Assembly (NCBI RefSeq): GCF_017874425.1
Contig: NZ_JAGGLL010000002.1
Span: forward strand, 1-64,000
DNA from: Clostridium punense
Lineage (GTDB): Bacteria; Bacillota; Clostridia; Clostridiales; Clostridiaceae
Reading direction: 5' to 3'
DNA: 64,000 nucleotides
The notes beneath the pieces were generated by a model, which searched no databases, had not been told where the DNA came from, and was given only the letters and a program-made list of their open reading frames with translations. The position numbers and the translations under genes were made by a program. Positions 7,467-17,877 of this stretch are shown here, piece by piece. The stretch's first letter is position 1, and each line of letters begins with the position of its first letter.

Positions 7467-8288
7467 CTATCTTGTTGAGAAATGCTGTGTTGCATAAACA
7501 TAGTTTCCTTGGCTGCTAAACACAACTCCAGCACCCATCTTAGTCCAGTTTGAATTTAAAATATTTGCTCTATGTCCTGGTGAGTTCATCCATTGATCAA
7601 CTAGATATTTTGCAGTAGTTGTAGCTTCTGGATAACCCATGCTATAAAATATATTTTCACCATATCCATTGGTATTATACTTAAAGTATTTAGTTGCTAA
7701 ATCCATTGGGCTAGCATTGTTTAAAGATGGTGTATTATGCTCAAAGTAGTTATATTGAAGCATATTGTTTGATTTATATCTAGCTATAGGTCTCATAGCT
7801 TCTTCCCACGCTAATGGTTTAAGTCCAGCCTTTGTTCTCTCCTGATTAACATAAGTTAATATTTCTTTTTCAACTGCCTCTAAATATTTAAAGCTCTTAT
7901 TATTTGGATTAGCTGGCAACCCACTTGGAGTAGATGTAGCTGGGTTTGTAGCAGGTTGCTCTGGTTTTGGTGCTTCTGGCTTTGTAGTTACAGTTCCTGG
8001 AGTCTCAGTTTTTGGTTGCTCTGGCTTTGTTACTACATTTGTTGGAGCTTCTGGTTTTGGTGCTTCAGTAGAAGGAGCTTGTCCTCCTGTTTGATTATCT
8101 GTTGGACTTTGATTATTTATAGGAATTTCAATAATTTGTCCATTATTAATGTTACCTTGATTTATCTTTTGCACAATTGAATCAAGTGGGAGTTTAATAA
8201 ATTGACTGTTATTTGCAACAGTTCCTGCAGTTGCTCCCCCTATTGTACAAAGTGATAAGATTAATGCTAAAATTTTATTTGTTATCAT
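7467..8288 (-). CDS. secreted CAP/SCP-domain protein (YkwD-like)
   Basis: Exported protein of 273 residues. An N-terminal signal peptide (residues 1-25) is followed by a short QSP-rich part and a proline/glutamate/lysine linker with repeats of the type PEAPKPE and KPEQPKTETP (about residues 65-120). The C-terminal CAP domain (about 135-273) carries VNQERTKAGLKPL, HNTPSLNNASPMDLA, GENIFY and MNSPGHRANILN. Clostridial relatives are found in the cell envelope or spore coat; the molecular activity is unsettled. ATG follows AAGGAG. A long leader with repeats lies upstream. Confidence 0.9.
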   Translation of the reverse strand: MITNKILALILSLCTIGGATAGTVANNSQFIKLPLDSIVQKINQGNINNGQIIEIPINNQSPTDNQTGGQAPSTEAPKPEAPTNVVTKPEQPKTETPGTVTTKPEAPKPEQPATNPATSTPSGLPANPNNKSFKYLEAVEKEILTYVNQERTKAGLKPLAWEEAMRPIARYKSNNMLQYNYFEHNTPSLNNASPMDLATKYFKYNTNGYGENIFYSMGYPEATTTAKYLVDQWMNSPGHRANILNSNWTKMGAGVVFSSQGNYVYATQHFSTR

Positions 8289-8580
8289 TGATCAACAACT
8301 CCTTATTTTTTATTTTGCTTTTACTTCCTTGAGGTATAACCTATTACCCCAACTGAGAATTGGAAGCTTTTATTTCTTCAGTTCCTTGCTGATGAATACA
8401 TGATAACATGAGGCTTGTACCAAAAACAACCCCTTTCCAGTAGTTTCATACTTAACCCACAATAACCCATAATGGTTTAAACAACCTTTTTTTATAATTC
8501 TGAAAACTATATTTTTCTCTCAATTTATTAATAAGTGAAATTCATAATTAAGCATTAAAACTTGCAAATCATTGAACATT
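8289..8580 (-). promoter_or_regulatory. leader region of the CAP gene
   Basis: Read on the minus strand, this contains the direct repeat TGGGTTA-TTG-TGGGTTA, the stem AACTGA/TCAGTT enclosing GAAG/CTTC, and GGGGTA/TACCTC close to the ribosome binding site. This suggests a folded leader but matches no riboswitch I recognise. Confidence 0.3.
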
Positions 8581-8832
8581 CTACTCAATTTCAAACCAGT
8601 ATTCATTTAATACTTGTAACGTTTGAGAGTTGATTTCATAACCGGATATATCACCTAAAACACTATCCATATCACATTTGGGACATTTCGCTGTCCTGCC
8701 TTCATCCATCCATGAGTTAATTTCTTCAGGTTTAAAAATGTTTAAGCAATGATAACACCCGCATATGGAACTTTTCTCAACCTTTTTTTTATTGTAAATT
8801 GAATGCTTTGATGCTTCTTGTATGGTTCTCAT
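8581..8832 (-). CDS. small zinc-ribbon-like cytoplasmic protein
   Basis: An 83-residue protein with two metal-binding cysteine pairs, CGCYHC near residue 24 and CPKC near residue 50, as expected for a zinc ribbon or treble clef. The C-terminus is acidic and aromatic. It resembles an uncharacterised family of small bacterial cytoplasmic proteins; no function can be assigned. ATG at 8832 is chosen because the purine-rich AAAGGCGGGGG lies just upstream; a frame from 8850 would start before this site. It stands alone, with no operon partner. Confidence 0.75.
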   Translation of the reverse strand: MRTIQEASKHSIYNKKKVEKSSICGCYHCLNIFKPEEINSWMDEGRTAKCPKCDMDSVLGDISGYEINSQTLQVLNEYWFEIE

Positions 8833-9150
8833 AATCCCCCCGCCTTTCATCCCTAAATATTAATTTCAGAGAATTTTTTGTCATAATAGTCAACTATAAA
8901 TTACTAATTAAGCAAAACTCAATTTATGCAGTAATTTTTATGTAACATACATACTAGCCATGCCAATATTATTGAGATTCAAACTCTTACTGCTTCTCCA
9001 AGTTAATCTTCGTACTAATAGACTATTTAATTTATACTGAAACTATTGGAAACTCTGCATATTATTAGTGATAGAATGCCTTAATTATCTCTAATAAGTC
9101 CAAAAGCTAGCAAGAATTACTATTCTTGCTAGCTGTTCTTAGTATTATAT
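8833..9150. other. intergenic, terminator only
   Basis: AT-rich. The only recognisable element is the terminator at 9105-9134; no small gene seen. Confidence 0.5.
9105..9134 (-). terminator. terminator of chemoreceptor 1
   Basis: Perfect 13-bp stem AGCTAGCAAGAAT/ATTCTTGCTAGCT with a 4-nt loop, followed on the minus strand by TTTTGG. Confidence 0.88.
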
Positions 9151-11163
9151 TTAGCTGTCTGATTCTGATAATTTAAATTTACTAACTTCATCTTGTAATT
9201 TTTGGGAAAGTCCCTGTAACTCCTCCGCATAGTTAGTAAACTCAGTCATTGACGCACTAACTTCTTCTGTAGATGCTGCCACCTCTTCTGTAGATGAAGC
9301 AGTTTCTTCAGAAATAGAAGAAACACTTTCAATTTCTTGAAGTATAGAATCCTTTTTATTATTTATTTCTAGAGTGGCTTGTTTTATTTCTTCTACCTTA
9401 TCTGTTAAAATAAAGATTCCATCTATAATGTTATTAAATATTTCCTCGGTTTTATTTACTGAATTTTCTTGTTCTAAAACTGTATTCTCAGCTTTATTAA
9501 TTGCTTTTACTGCTTTTTGAGACTTACTTTGAATAGTTTCTACAATTCTTCTTATTTCTTCAGTAGAATTCTTAGATTGTTCTGCTAGCTTTCTAATTTC
9601 ATCTGCAACTACTGCAAATCCTCTACCCGATTCTCCTGCTCTTGCTGCTTCTATAGATGCATTTAAAGATAGGAGATTTGTTTGCTCAGTAATTTGAGCG
9701 ATAGTATCTGATATTGAATTAATTTGAGCCATACTGCTATTTACATCTTCTACAATTTCACTTACTTCTGTAGTAGACACTTTAGTTTCCTTAGATTTTT
9801 CTGTTAGTTCCTTTACCATTGTTAATCCATTAGAACTTAACTCTTGAGTCGAGGTTGAAATTCCGCCCATTTCTTGAGCTGATTCAGTTACTTTCTCAAG
9901 TTTTTCAGAAAACTCCTCCATACTTGAAAGTGCTTCTAAAGAACTCTGAGCTTGCTTTGTTGCTCCTGAAGAAATCTCGTCTACAGCTTGTGAAACTTGA
10001 GTTATAGCTGCTGATGTTTCTTCTGACATTGCTGCAACATTTGTAGCAGTGTCTAAAACTACCTTTGATGAAGCTTCTACACTTTTTAATGAACTTGATA
10101 TATTTACCATCATTGAATTGAACTCTTCACCTAATGCTCGTATTTCATCCCTAGATTTAATATGTACCGAAACAGTTAAATCACCATCAGATGCCTTCTT
10201 GAATGCTTTTCTCACTTTATTTATATTAGAAGCCATCCCTTGACTTATAATATAGGAGACTATTGCAGATATCACAATTACAATTAATACAGTTAATAAC
10301 ATCATATTTCTTATGCTATTTGTATCTTTTATAAGTTCCATTTCATCCATAGGTGCTATTAACTTCCATCCTGTAGCTTCATTGGTATCATATGATGCAA
10401 ATTTATTCTTTCCTTGGAACTCATAATGTCCAAAACCTCTTGTATTAGCTTTGGCTTCATCCCATATTGCTATAGTAGTTGGTGAATCCCCTCCAATAAG
10501 TGATGGATCCTTATGGGCTATCATTTTCCCATTGCTATCAGCTACAAAAACGTATCCACTATCTCCAACTCTAATTTGAGCTAACTCACCCGATAGTTTC
10601 TCTAGATTTACATTCATTGCTACTACCCCAATAAGTTTTTCATCTTTCATAACCCCTTTTGCAATAGATACTACATACTTACCTGTAGACGCGCTTTTAA
10701 AAGGATTTGTGATTACTACTTGTCCTTTTTTTGCAGCTGCAAGAGTATACCAGTCCCTAGTTTTATGGTTGTAGTCCTTCCCCATATCTGCTTCAGGATA
10801 AATCGCAAATTTTCCTGATTCTGTTCCAAAGTATACATTTGATATGTCATCAGTACTGCCCTGAACATCTTTAAGCAATGATTTTGCAAAATCTATATAT
10901 GTTGGATTGTCATCCACATTTACAAAGTCAAAATTTCCTGCTAAAGTTGTTATCTGATTGGCCATTGCATTAAAATAGTTACTAAGTCCTCTATTAACCT
11001 CTAGTAGGGTTTGCGAACTAGTAACCTCAAGTTTTTTGCTAAGAATTGCTTGAGAATTAATATAAGTTGAGCTCCCAAGTGCAATTAAAGGTATTAAACA
11101 CATAGCCATAAAACTGAACATTAGTTTTGTCCTAATATTCATTTTCATTCTTTTATTCTTCAA
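9151..11163 (-). CDS. methyl-accepting chemotaxis protein, dCache type
   Basis: Transmembrane chemoreceptor of 670 residues. TM1 lies at about residues 9-35, then a large extracytoplasmic double-Cache sensor (about 36-285, with [14 protein letters not shown] and [20 protein letters not shown]), TM2 (about 290-310), HAMP, and the signalling coiled coil. Its conserved tip is [18 protein letters not shown] followed by [18 protein letters not shown]. The tip has Ser where many receptors have Ala. No C-terminal CheR-tethering pentapeptide is seen. The start is TTG at 11163, exactly 8 nt after AGGAGG. It is the last gene of the region that starts with the PP2C phosphatase, but a terminator (11512-11546) separates it from the STAS gene. 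Confidence 0.95.
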   Translation of the reverse strand: MKNKRMKMNIRTKLMFSFMAMCLIPLIALGSSTYINSQAILSKKLEVTSSQTLLEVNRGLSNYFNAMANQITTLAGNFDFVNVDDNPTYIDFAKSLLKDVQGSTDDISNVYFGTESGKFAIYPEADMGKDYNHKTRDWYTLAAAKKGQVVITNPFKSASTGKYVVSIAKGVMKDEKLIGVVAMNVNLEKLSGELAQIRVGDSGYVFVADSNGKMIAHKDPSLIGGDSPTTIAIWDEAKANTRGFGHYEFQGKNKFASYDTNEATGWKLIAPMDEMELIKDTNSIRNMMLLTVLIVIVISAIVSYIISQGMASNINKVRKAFKKASDGDLTVSVHIKSRDEIRALGEEFNSMMVNISSSLKSVEASSKVVLDTATNVAAMSEETSAAITQVSQAVDEISSGATKQAQSSLEALSSMEEFSEKLEKVTESAQEMGGISTSTQELSSNGLTMVKELTEKSKETKVSTTEVSEIVEDVNSSMAQINSISDTIAQITEQTNLLSLNASIEAARAGESGRGFAVVADEIRKLAEQSKNSTEEIRRIVETIQSKSQKAVKAINKAENTVLEQENSVNKTEEIFNNIIDGIFILTDKVEEIKQATLEINNKKDSILQEIESVSSISEETASSTEEVAASTEEVSASMTEFTNYAEELQGLSQKLQDEVSKFKLSESDS

Positions 11164-11554
11164 TTATAATTCCTCCTAAATATTACTTTTAGCATATTCT
11201 TACATATTGTAACATATAGTGTTATTTTATTACAATTATTTCTTAGTAATTATTGAGATTTTTCATTATTTTAAATATAATTTATTTTTCATTTAACGTA
11301 GCTAATACTATGCTCTCACCTAAATAATAGTATATCTAAATAAACTATATAAAGAATAAAATTCTTCATTACTTTGATAATATACTAAATACCTACCATT
11401 TCTTTCTTTTATAATTTAGGACCTACTATTTTCATTTATGATTTGAAATATTATCAATAAAATTCATGATGGTATCTTTTAAATCACTTACACTAAAATG
11501 CTTTAAAACCTAAAAGGCTGTTCACTCTTTTTGTGAACAGCCTTTTATTAAAAC
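11164..11554. other. intergenic between STAS and chemoreceptor 1
   Basis: Holds the hairpin at 11512-11546 and presumably the promoter for chemoreceptor 1. Very AT-rich; no other feature recognised. Confidence 0.5.
11512..11546 (-). terminator. terminator after STAS gene
   Basis: AAAAGGCTGTTCAC pairs with GTGAACAGCCTTTT around a short T-rich loop, followed on the minus strand by AGGTTTT. Nearly symmetric, so it could act in both directions. Confidence 0.85.
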
Positions 11555-11830
11555 CTAATTTATTTCAAATACCTTATCTAAACGAGTTAGCTTAAACACT
11601 TTCATCACATTATCATTTAACTTAACAAGTTTTAAACTTCCCTTATGTTCGTTGATTCTCTTATAAACAGAAACCAAAACCCCTAATCCTGTACTATCTA
11701 TGAAAGTACAGTTACTAAAATCAAGAAGAAAATCATACTTATTATTTTCAATCATATCAATAAGTTTTTCTCTTAATTCAGTAGCCTCGTCTATAGCAAA
11801 GTTCCTTGGTATCATGACTGTATTTATCAT
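11555..11830 (-). CDS. STAS anti-anti-sigma factor-like protein
   Basis: A 91-residue STAS protein of the SpoIIAA/RsbV type. The phosphorylation-site segment reads CTFIDSTGLGVLVS; the Ser after Asp is the residue that an RsbW-type kinase phosphorylates. The start is set to ATG 11830, with GAGGTGA upstream; a GTG at 11839 would overlap the preceding chemoreceptor stop. The 1-nt gap to that gene suggests translational coupling. With the RsbW-like kinase (14046) and PP2C phosphatase (14450) it completes a partner-switching set. No sigma factor gene is nearby, so the output may be non-transcriptional. Confidence 0.9.
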   Translation of the reverse strand: MINTVMIPRNFAIDEATELREKLIDMIENNKYDFLLDFSNCTFIDSTGLGVLVSVYKRINEHKGSLKLVKLNDNVMKVFKLTRLDKVFEIN

Positions 11831-11831
11831 C

Positions 11832-13838
11832 TTATTCACCTCTTATCCTGAATCTTTCAACTAAAATATTTAACTCATTAGCCATAGCACTGACTTCTTC
11901 TGCTACAGAAGATAAATTTTGAATTGTAGCCACCTGCTCTTCTGTAGAAGCCGAAACCTGCTCACTACTTGCTGCTGTCCCCTCAGTCCTTGTAGCTACA
12001 GAATCAATTAGTTTTATAATTTGTTCTGAACTTGCTACTTCACTCTTAGTTATCTCATCTATCTGTTTAATATCCTTAACGATTTGTTCTACTGAACCAA
12101 TTATGCTTAGGAAAGCCTCATCAGTTTGAGAAACCACTGCTACTCCTTCATTCACTGCATTCATTCCATATTCCATGGATTTTACGGCTAAGCTAATTTG
12201 ATGAACCATTTCTCCTACTAAAGTTGTTATTTCATTAGCTCCTTTTGTAGATTCCTCTGAAAGTTTTCTTACTTCATCAGCAACTACAGCAAAGCCTCTT
12301 CCCTGTTCACCAGCTCTTGCAGCTTCAATAGCGGCATTTAATGCTAGTAAGTTGGTTTGCTCAGCAATACCGTTTATGGTTGTGACAATTACTCCCACCT
12401 TATTAGAAAGCTGCTCTAAAGCCTTAAGGGTCTCAGAAGTTTCCGTAGACACTTCACTTATACCGTCCATAGCTTGTACAGTTTGTTTAAGGTAGGTCCT
12501 TCCTCCTTGAGCTACTTGTAAACAAGTATCAGAGTTACCTTTAGCTGTTGAGGATTTATTTTGAGCTATTTGAACTAAGCTAGATAGTTCTACTAAGACT
12601 TTAGATGCTTCTACCACTGCATTATTTTGCTCTTCTGCGTCTGCGGCCACACCTTGTATACTATTAGTAATCTCTTCAGATGCTGCACCTATAATTTCTG
12701 TAGAAGAAGCCATTTCTTCCGAGGAAGCTGCTAATTCTTCTGCACTTTTTCTTACATTATTTATGATGTCACCTTGACTTTGTATCATGTCATTAAACTT
12801 CTCTCCAAGAGTTTGTATTTCATCTCTTGTTTTTATATTGGATAAAACAGTTAAATCCCCTTGTCCTGCTTGAATCATAAGATCTTCAAGTTGTTTTATT
12901 GGTTTTATAATATTTCTTGTAGTCATTCCATAAGCAGCACCAATAGCCAATATTAAGGATATTATAGTTAACACCAAGGTATTAGTTCTTATTTTAAAAG
13001 CTGCGTCCATATATTCATTATAATTAGCCGTAACTGCTACAATCCAATCTCCTACAGGAACAAAGGCCATATATTTTTCTACACCTTCATAGTTATATTC
13101 CCCTGAGCCTGACTTTCCAGTTTTCATAATTTCGGTTAATGCTTTTAAGCTAGGACTTGTAGTTTCAAATACCTTTTCTTTAAGGATTTTGTCTCCCACT
13201 GGGTGATGGAGCATAAGACCATCCTTATTAAGCATAAAGGCATAGCCACCTTTTCCGATTTTAACCTTATCAAGATGTTCTGTTATTGTTTCTAATTTTA
13301 TAGATGCTAGTATTGCACCTACCACCTTATTTTCATATGTAAGAGGATAAGCAATAGCAATAACTCTTTTGCCCGTAGTTTTTGATTCTATTACGCCACT
13401 TTTGCCTGCTATTCCACTTAGAGCTGTTTTAATATAATCTCTATCGCTTAAATCAATATTTTCATTCATGTTAGCATTAGAAATAATTCCTTTGCTTGAT
13501 AAATCTACGATAACAATTTGCTCAATTTCCTTGCTATATGCACTTTGAACTGCTGCTATGTAATCAAATGCATTTTTCTTATCTTCTGTGCTATTAGTCT
13601 TTAAAGCGGTTGGTATGTCTTTATTCATAGTCATTAATTGTATGTACTTTTCTACTGAACTAACAGTACTTTGAACTATTTGTCCAGTTTTATTTGTAAT
13701 TTCTACTAAATTTCCCTCTGTAGACTTTTCCATTGCAGTTGAAGCAGAAATATATGAAAATACTCCCGATGCAATTAAAGGTACAGATATAAAAATTACA
13801 AACATTATAATTAGCTTAGCTTTCAAACTTTTCTTCAT
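11832..13838 (-). CDS. methyl-accepting chemotaxis protein, dCache type
   Basis: Second transmembrane chemoreceptor, 668 residues. TM1 is at about residues 8-30, a double-Cache extracellular sensor at about 35-275 ([12 protein letters not shown] and [19 protein letters not shown]), TM2 about 280-302, HAMP ([19 protein letters not shown]) and the signalling domain with [20 protein letters not shown] and [21 protein letters not shown] follows TAGGAGAG. Its stop codon abuts the STAS start, so receptor and STAS are made from one message. That coupling, rather than a neighbouring cheA/cheW, is the notable point: no chemotaxis kinase or adaptor is in the window. Confidence 0.95.
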   Translation of the reverse strand: MKKSLKAKLIIMFVIFISVPLIASGVFSYISASTAMEKSTEGNLVEITNKTGQIVQSTVSSVEKYIQLMTMNKDIPTALKTNSTEDKKNAFDYIAAVQSAYSKEIEQIVIVDLSSKGIISNANMNENIDLSDRDYIKTALSGIAGKSGVIESKTTGKRVIAIAYPLTYENKVVGAILASIKLETITEHLDKVKIGKGGYAFMLNKDGLMLHHPVGDKILKEKVFETTSPSLKALTEIMKTGKSGSGEYNYEGVEKYMAFVPVGDWIVAVTANYNEYMDAAFKIRTNTLVLTIISLILAIGAAYGMTTRNIIKPIKQLEDLMIQAGQGDLTVLSNIKTRDEIQTLGEKFNDMIQSQGDIINNVRKSAEELAASSEEMASSTEIIGAASEEITNSIQGVAADAEEQNNAVVEASKVLVELSSLVQIAQNKSSTAKGNSDTCLQVAQGGRTYLKQTVQAMDGISEVSTETSETLKALEQLSNKVGVIVTTINGIAEQTNLLALNAAIEAARAGEQGRGFAVVADEVRKLSEESTKGANEITTLVGEMVHQISLAVKSMEYGMNAVNEGVAVVSQTDEAFLSIIGSVEQIVKDIKQIDEITKSEVASSEQIIKLIDSVATRTEGTAASSEQVSASTEEQVATIQNLSSVAEEVSAMANELNILVERFRIRGE

Positions 13839-14045
13839 TTATGTCTCTCCTATTTACAAATTAAGTCATTCTTAAATTATCACAAAAATTAACTTTACTA
13901 TACATATATTAACGAATACACATGTTAAATTACTATTACCTTATAGTTGCAAGCTCTTTGAAGTCGGAAATAGTTTATTAATATAGTAATTGCCCTAAAC
14001 CTTTGTTAACCCTCTTTATCCACTAAGTATTATTATTTTAATTAC

Positions 14046-14432
14046 TTAAGCAAATACCTTTTTTATTACCAAGGTATTTTTGAAAAACTCCACTTTATCA
14101 CAAAGACACTTTAATAAAAACAGCCCTTTCCCCCCCTCCTTTAATATGTCTTCATCCTTCAATTCTTCTGGAACAGAAAGAATTTCTTCACTCACACCAC
14201 AGTCTACTATGTGAAAAGTTAAATTTGTACCATCAAAAGAGTAATTTACAATAATAGGTTTATTTCTATCTTCATTATTACCATGCTTATATGCATTCGT
14301 AAGGGCTTCTGTAAGTATTAATTTGATATCAAATAAACTTTCCATAAGCCCTAACTCCTCAACAATTTTATTAATTACTGAGTCATAATTTTTCAATCCA
14401 TATAAGGTGCACTTACCTTCTACAGTTTTCAT
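14046..14432 (-). CDS. RsbW-like serine protein kinase / anti-sigma factor
   Basis: A 128-residue GHKL ATPase of the HATPase_c_2 type used in partner switching. The N box is ILTEALTNAYKHGN and the G box is GGKGLFLLKCLCDKV. Such kinases phosphorylate the STAS partner and bind a target protein, often a sigma factor. ATG follows GGGGGATATGTT and begins 17 nt after the phosphatase stop, so they are cotranscribed. The third component, STAS, lies 2 kb downstream beyond a chemoreceptor gene. The target is unknown. Confidence 0.88.
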   Translation of the reverse strand: MKTVEGKCTLYGLKNYDSVINKIVEELGLMESLFDIKLILTEALTNAYKHGNNEDRNKPIIVNYSFDGTNLTFHIVDCGVSEEILSVPEELKDEDILKEGGKGLFLLKCLCDKVEFFKNTLVIKKVFA

Positions 14433-14449
14433 AACATATCCCCCATTAT

Positions 14450-15964
14450 CTATAAAATTTCTACTATTAATAATGTGCTATCATCTACTAAGACATTTAC
14501 ATCTAAAGTTTTATCCATAAAGCGGCTATATATATAATCCTTAGTTATACCTACGTTTTGAAGGTTAACAACTTCACTAGTTATCTTTTCATCATCAAAA
14601 ACTATATCTAGTCCATCAGTAAAAAAGAAAATCCTATCTCCCTTGTTAACTTGAATAACTTCTTCATCAAATAAACTATTAGGAAACATCCCCAAAAAAG
14701 GACCTTTAACAATTTTTTCTTCGATAATATGTTCACTTTGGTACATGAATCTATTTATACCTGCACCTACAACCTTTAACTGGTTCTCCTTAAAATTAAA
14801 ACTAAAGCAGCAAGCTGCTATATAGCTTTCATCAAGATAATCAGAAACCTTTTTATTTAGTTCATCAAGTAACTCTTTCGGATTTGTAAAGACATTCATT
14901 GCTTCTTGAAAGAGTACACGAAAAGCGGAAATACTCATAGCAGCACTAACCCCTTTTCCGCTAACATCGAATAGCACTCCTAATACTAGGTCTTCACTTA
15001 TTTTTTTTATTATGTAGTAATCTCCACTCAGGATCTTGGAGGGTATATACAAAGTTTCTAAAACAGCCTTACTTTTAATTGGAAAAATTTTTTCAAGAGA
15101 TTTTATCTGTTCCTTTAAGGCTGTATTTAATGATTTTTTATACTCTGTAATATCTCTTATAACACATTGAATTGCAGGCCTACCTCCATAAATTACATAT
15201 TTAGAAGATACTTGCACATCAATAACATTACTATGAAGAGTAATTAATTTATAATCAAACAGTGGACTCGATACCTTTTCTCTTAATATGTACTCAATCC
15301 TTGCTTGTATTAAACTATGGTACTCAATAGATACAAAAGTTTCAATTGATAGTCCTATAAGTTTTTCTTTAGTTGTATCTGCTATCCTTGCTGCCTCTTT
15401 ATTGGCTAAAACAATTTTTCCATCTACTAAGACAACAATAGCATCTGGTGATAAGTCAATAATTCTTCTATAGCGTTCTTCACTTTCTATAAGTTCCTGT
15501 TGCAACTTTTTTTCCTTGGTAATGTCTCTTAACTGTTCAACTACAAGTACTATATTCCCCTCTTCATCAAATACAGGGTTGCATGTTACATCCATATATC
15601 TATCAATCTCAGGCATATATTTTTCAAGTTTCATCATAGTTTTTGTGTTTAACACTTCCATGGTTGTACAGTTGCTACATCTTGTACATCTACCAAGCAT
15701 TTCATAGCACTTCTTTCCTTCCATTTGGGAAGGAGTTTTCTTAAAAAACTCATATCCTACCTCATTATAAAACATGATTGTGCCGTCAGGCTTGTACACA
15801 CCAATAATATCTGTTATACCTTTAAAAACAGCATCAAAAATCTTCGATTTTATTAATTCATTTTCATCTATAATTCCCTTATTGAGTGAATAGTAACTTT
15901 TAATATCTTTGTCTTTTGTTTTCTCCATGCTAATCAAGCATGGATCTTTTGTGTGATTTTCCAT
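14450..15964 (-). CDS. PAS-PAS-PP2C (SpoIIE-type) serine phosphatase
   Basis: A 504-residue cytosolic regulator. PAS1 (about residues 38-155) contains the cysteine cluster CYEMLGRCTRCSNC, which could hold a metal or sense redox. PAS2 lies at about 160-280. The C-terminal SpoIIE/RsbU-like phosphatase (about 295-504) shows SGDYY, LFDVSGKG, FFFTDGLD and VDDST, with the metal-binding aspartates kept. It would dephosphorylate the STAS protein and activate it in response to the PAS input. No membrane segment. ATG is preceded by GGGAG. First gene of the module, followed by the RsbW-like kinase. Confidence 0.9.
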   Translation of the reverse strand: MENHTKDPCLISMEKTKDKDIKSYYSLNKGIIDENELIKSKIFDAVFKGITDIIGVYKPDGTIMFYNEVGYEFFKKTPSQMEGKKCYEMLGRCTRCSNCTTMEVLNTKTMMKLEKYMPEIDRYMDVTCNPVFDEEGNIVLVVEQLRDITKEKKLQQELIESEERYRRIIDLSPDAIVVLVDGKIVLANKEAARIADTTKEKLIGLSIETFVSIEYHSLIQARIEYILREKVSSPLFDYKLITLHSNVIDVQVSSKYVIYGGRPAIQCVIRDITEYKKSLNTALKEQIKSLEKIFPIKSKAVLETLYIPSKILSGDYYIIKKISEDLVLGVLFDVSGKGVSAAMSISAFRVLFQEAMNVFTNPKELLDELNKKVSDYLDESYIAACCFSFNFKENQLKVVGAGINRFMYQSEHIIEEKIVKGPFLGMFPNSLFDEEVIQVNKGDRIFFFTDGLDIVFDDEKITSEVVNLQNVGITKDYIYSRFMDKTLDVNVLVDDSTLLIVEIL

Positions 15965-16668
15965 AAAACTTTCTCCCTGTTATGAAATGAATATTTTCAT
16001 TATAAATGGAATTTTCTGAACTTATTTCCCGGGCAAAATTAATTTGAAACTCTAACTTAAAATCTGGATCATAATAAATAAATTATCTTTCAGTTTTAAG
16101 AATCCTTAGCTTTTTATTAGGCTTATAACATAGTTCACTAATAAAAAACAAATACCTTATATTTTATATTATATTTCAAAATATGACAAATCCACCTTTA
16201 TTTCGCTTATATCTTCCTAAGATTATACAGCAACTACTAGGTTTTGTAAATAAACTTGTTAATTTTTCACATAGTCGAATAAAATCCATCCATTATTTAT
16301 CTTTGTTAATTAATGGATGGTTAAGGCTTAGCATATTTTTATTTTTATGAATATGATTAAAATTCTTCTTTTGAATCTTTGTAAAACTCTATATGATTTT
16401 ACTCTATCTTTACGGACAGAGTAAATATGTTTCATAATCTAACTAAGGTATCATATAAAATATCTATTTTACATTTAAATATTTTAGCATTTTGTGAATT
16501 ATAAAACTTTACTAACTCTACTAGTATTAAAATTTAAAAGCCCACTGTATCTTTAACTACTGTGGGCCACACTTAAGTAATTAGTTTGGTTCTTTACTTT
16601 ATACATTATTTCACCAAAGTTCTATAATAGGTTTAATATAACACTATGATTTTTCACCATGAGAGTTA
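15965..16668. other. 700-bp intergenic region
   Basis: Contains an orphan hairpin CCATCCATTA/TAATGGATGG (16286-16320) and the flavoprotein terminator (16540-16567). Otherwise AT-rich with no convincing small gene; it must hold the promoter of the phosphatase operon. Confidence 0.5.
16540..16567 (-). terminator. terminator of flavoprotein gene
   Basis: On the minus strand GCCCACAGT pairs with ACAGTGGGC (one mismatch), then TTTTAAATTTTA. Confidence 0.8.
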
Positions 16669-17721
16669 TTAACATTTAATTTGCAGTTTTATATTTTGTG
16701 CAAAGTCTTTGCTTTTTTCTTCAATTCCTTCCACTTCGAAGATTGCTTTTGGATCGTTTGCTATTGCCATGATAGAGAAGTAAGGTGGAAGTCTAAAGCC
16801 TTTATTTATGTTTAGTGCTCCAATCAATTGCTTAGCAATTGAGTCACTACCAGAATTACCTGACACTATAACTGCAAAAACACTTTTTTCATGAAAAGAC
16901 ATTTGTCTATATAGTACAGTAAGTCTATTTATAACTGCTGTTAGGTTTGCTGCAACTGCATCATTGTAATTTGGGCACAACCATACAATTGCATCTGATT
17001 CAGCAATAGCTGGAAGAACTTCTTCAGCCATTATTCCTCCATAAAAACATCTATTATTCTTACCATAGTGAGTACATAACTTAAAAGAGCATCCATGGCA
17101 ATCCTTTACTTCTCCAGCTTCAATTAACAATTCTCTTAAATCATATCCCTTTAAATGCTTTGAAACCAGATGCCATAAGTCTAGGGTATTTGAAGTCTTG
17201 TGAGGACTCGAGTAGAGTGCTAAAATTTTAGGATTTTCCAATACTTCTAAATTATAGCTCATTAATCTCCCAATTAAATCTTTACAATTTTTATAGCAAA
17301 TTTCTTCGAGAGACAAATCTAGAGTTTTTTGCCAGGTAAGAAGATTCTTTAAACTGTTTATTGCCTCAACCAAAGGATGACCAATAAAGCTGCAACCTAG
17401 GCTGTTAGCAGCAAATATAATATCTTGAGCAGTTCTTTTTGTTCCATGTTCTGTTTCGCTATGAACTAAAAGGGCACCTATTGAGCCTTTGAGGCAATCT
17501 CTCCCCCTTTTTATCATCCGTAATAAGTACTCTATCATATATAAGTCTGTCCCTAATTCATTAACTTCACTAATAAATAATAATTTCTTATTTTGCAAAT
17601 TAGGAGTAAATTCAATGCTAGTTACTAGAGTATAGTTGCTATTCCCTAAAGCTGCCTGAACCATATTTTCTATGGTTTCGCTCCTATTAGGATTTGGTGA
17701 TATTACATATAGAATTTCCAT
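16669..17721 (-). CDS. NADPH-dependent FMN reductase-like flavoprotein
   Basis: A 350-residue soluble protein. The C-terminal half (about 165-350) is a flavodoxin-like FMN reductase domain: ILALYSSPHKTSNT binds FMN phosphate, and CHGCSFKLC supplies closely spaced cysteines, as in iron-sulfur flavoproteins, though the spacing is not the classic CxxCxxC. The N-terminal half repeats a similar Rossmann-like pattern (EILYVISPNPNRSE) without clear cofactor residues, so the protein looks like a duplicated fold. It probably handles electron transfer or quinone/nitro reduction. ATG follows AAGGAGGG. Its neighbour upstream is a 47-residue Cys-rich gene. Confidence 0.8.
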   Translation of the reverse strand: MEILYVISPNPNRSETIENMVQAALGNSNYTLVTSIEFTPNLQNKKLLFISEVNELGTDLYMIEYLLRMIKRGRDCLKGSIGALLVHSETEHGTKRTAQDIIFAANSLGCSFIGHPLVEAINSLKNLLTWQKTLDLSLEEICYKNCKDLIGRLMSYNLEVLENPKILALYSSPHKTSNTLDLWHLVSKHLKGYDLRELLIEAGEVKDCHGCSFKLCTHYGKNNRCFYGGIMAEEVLPAIAESDAIVWLCPNYNDAVAANLTAVINRLTVLYRQMSFHEKSVFAVIVSGNSGSDSIAKQLIGALNINKGFRLPPYFSIMAIANDPKAIFEVEGIEEKSKDFAQNIKLQIKC

Positions 17722-17877
17722 AGAACCCTCCTTATATGGAATCTGAGTGAAGACTTAATTGATATATGAAGTCCAGCTTGATTCTTTTAAATCTTTTTAA
17801 GATTGATTTATTCATCATAATTCAATTAATGATGATAAAAATAATTTTCATCTCTTAAGTCTCCACATTACTAAGAT

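Noticed and set aside
7956-8180. Trp/Cys/Ser-rich plus-strand frame
   Set aside because: It is the antisense of the proline/glutamate repeat linker of the CAP protein.
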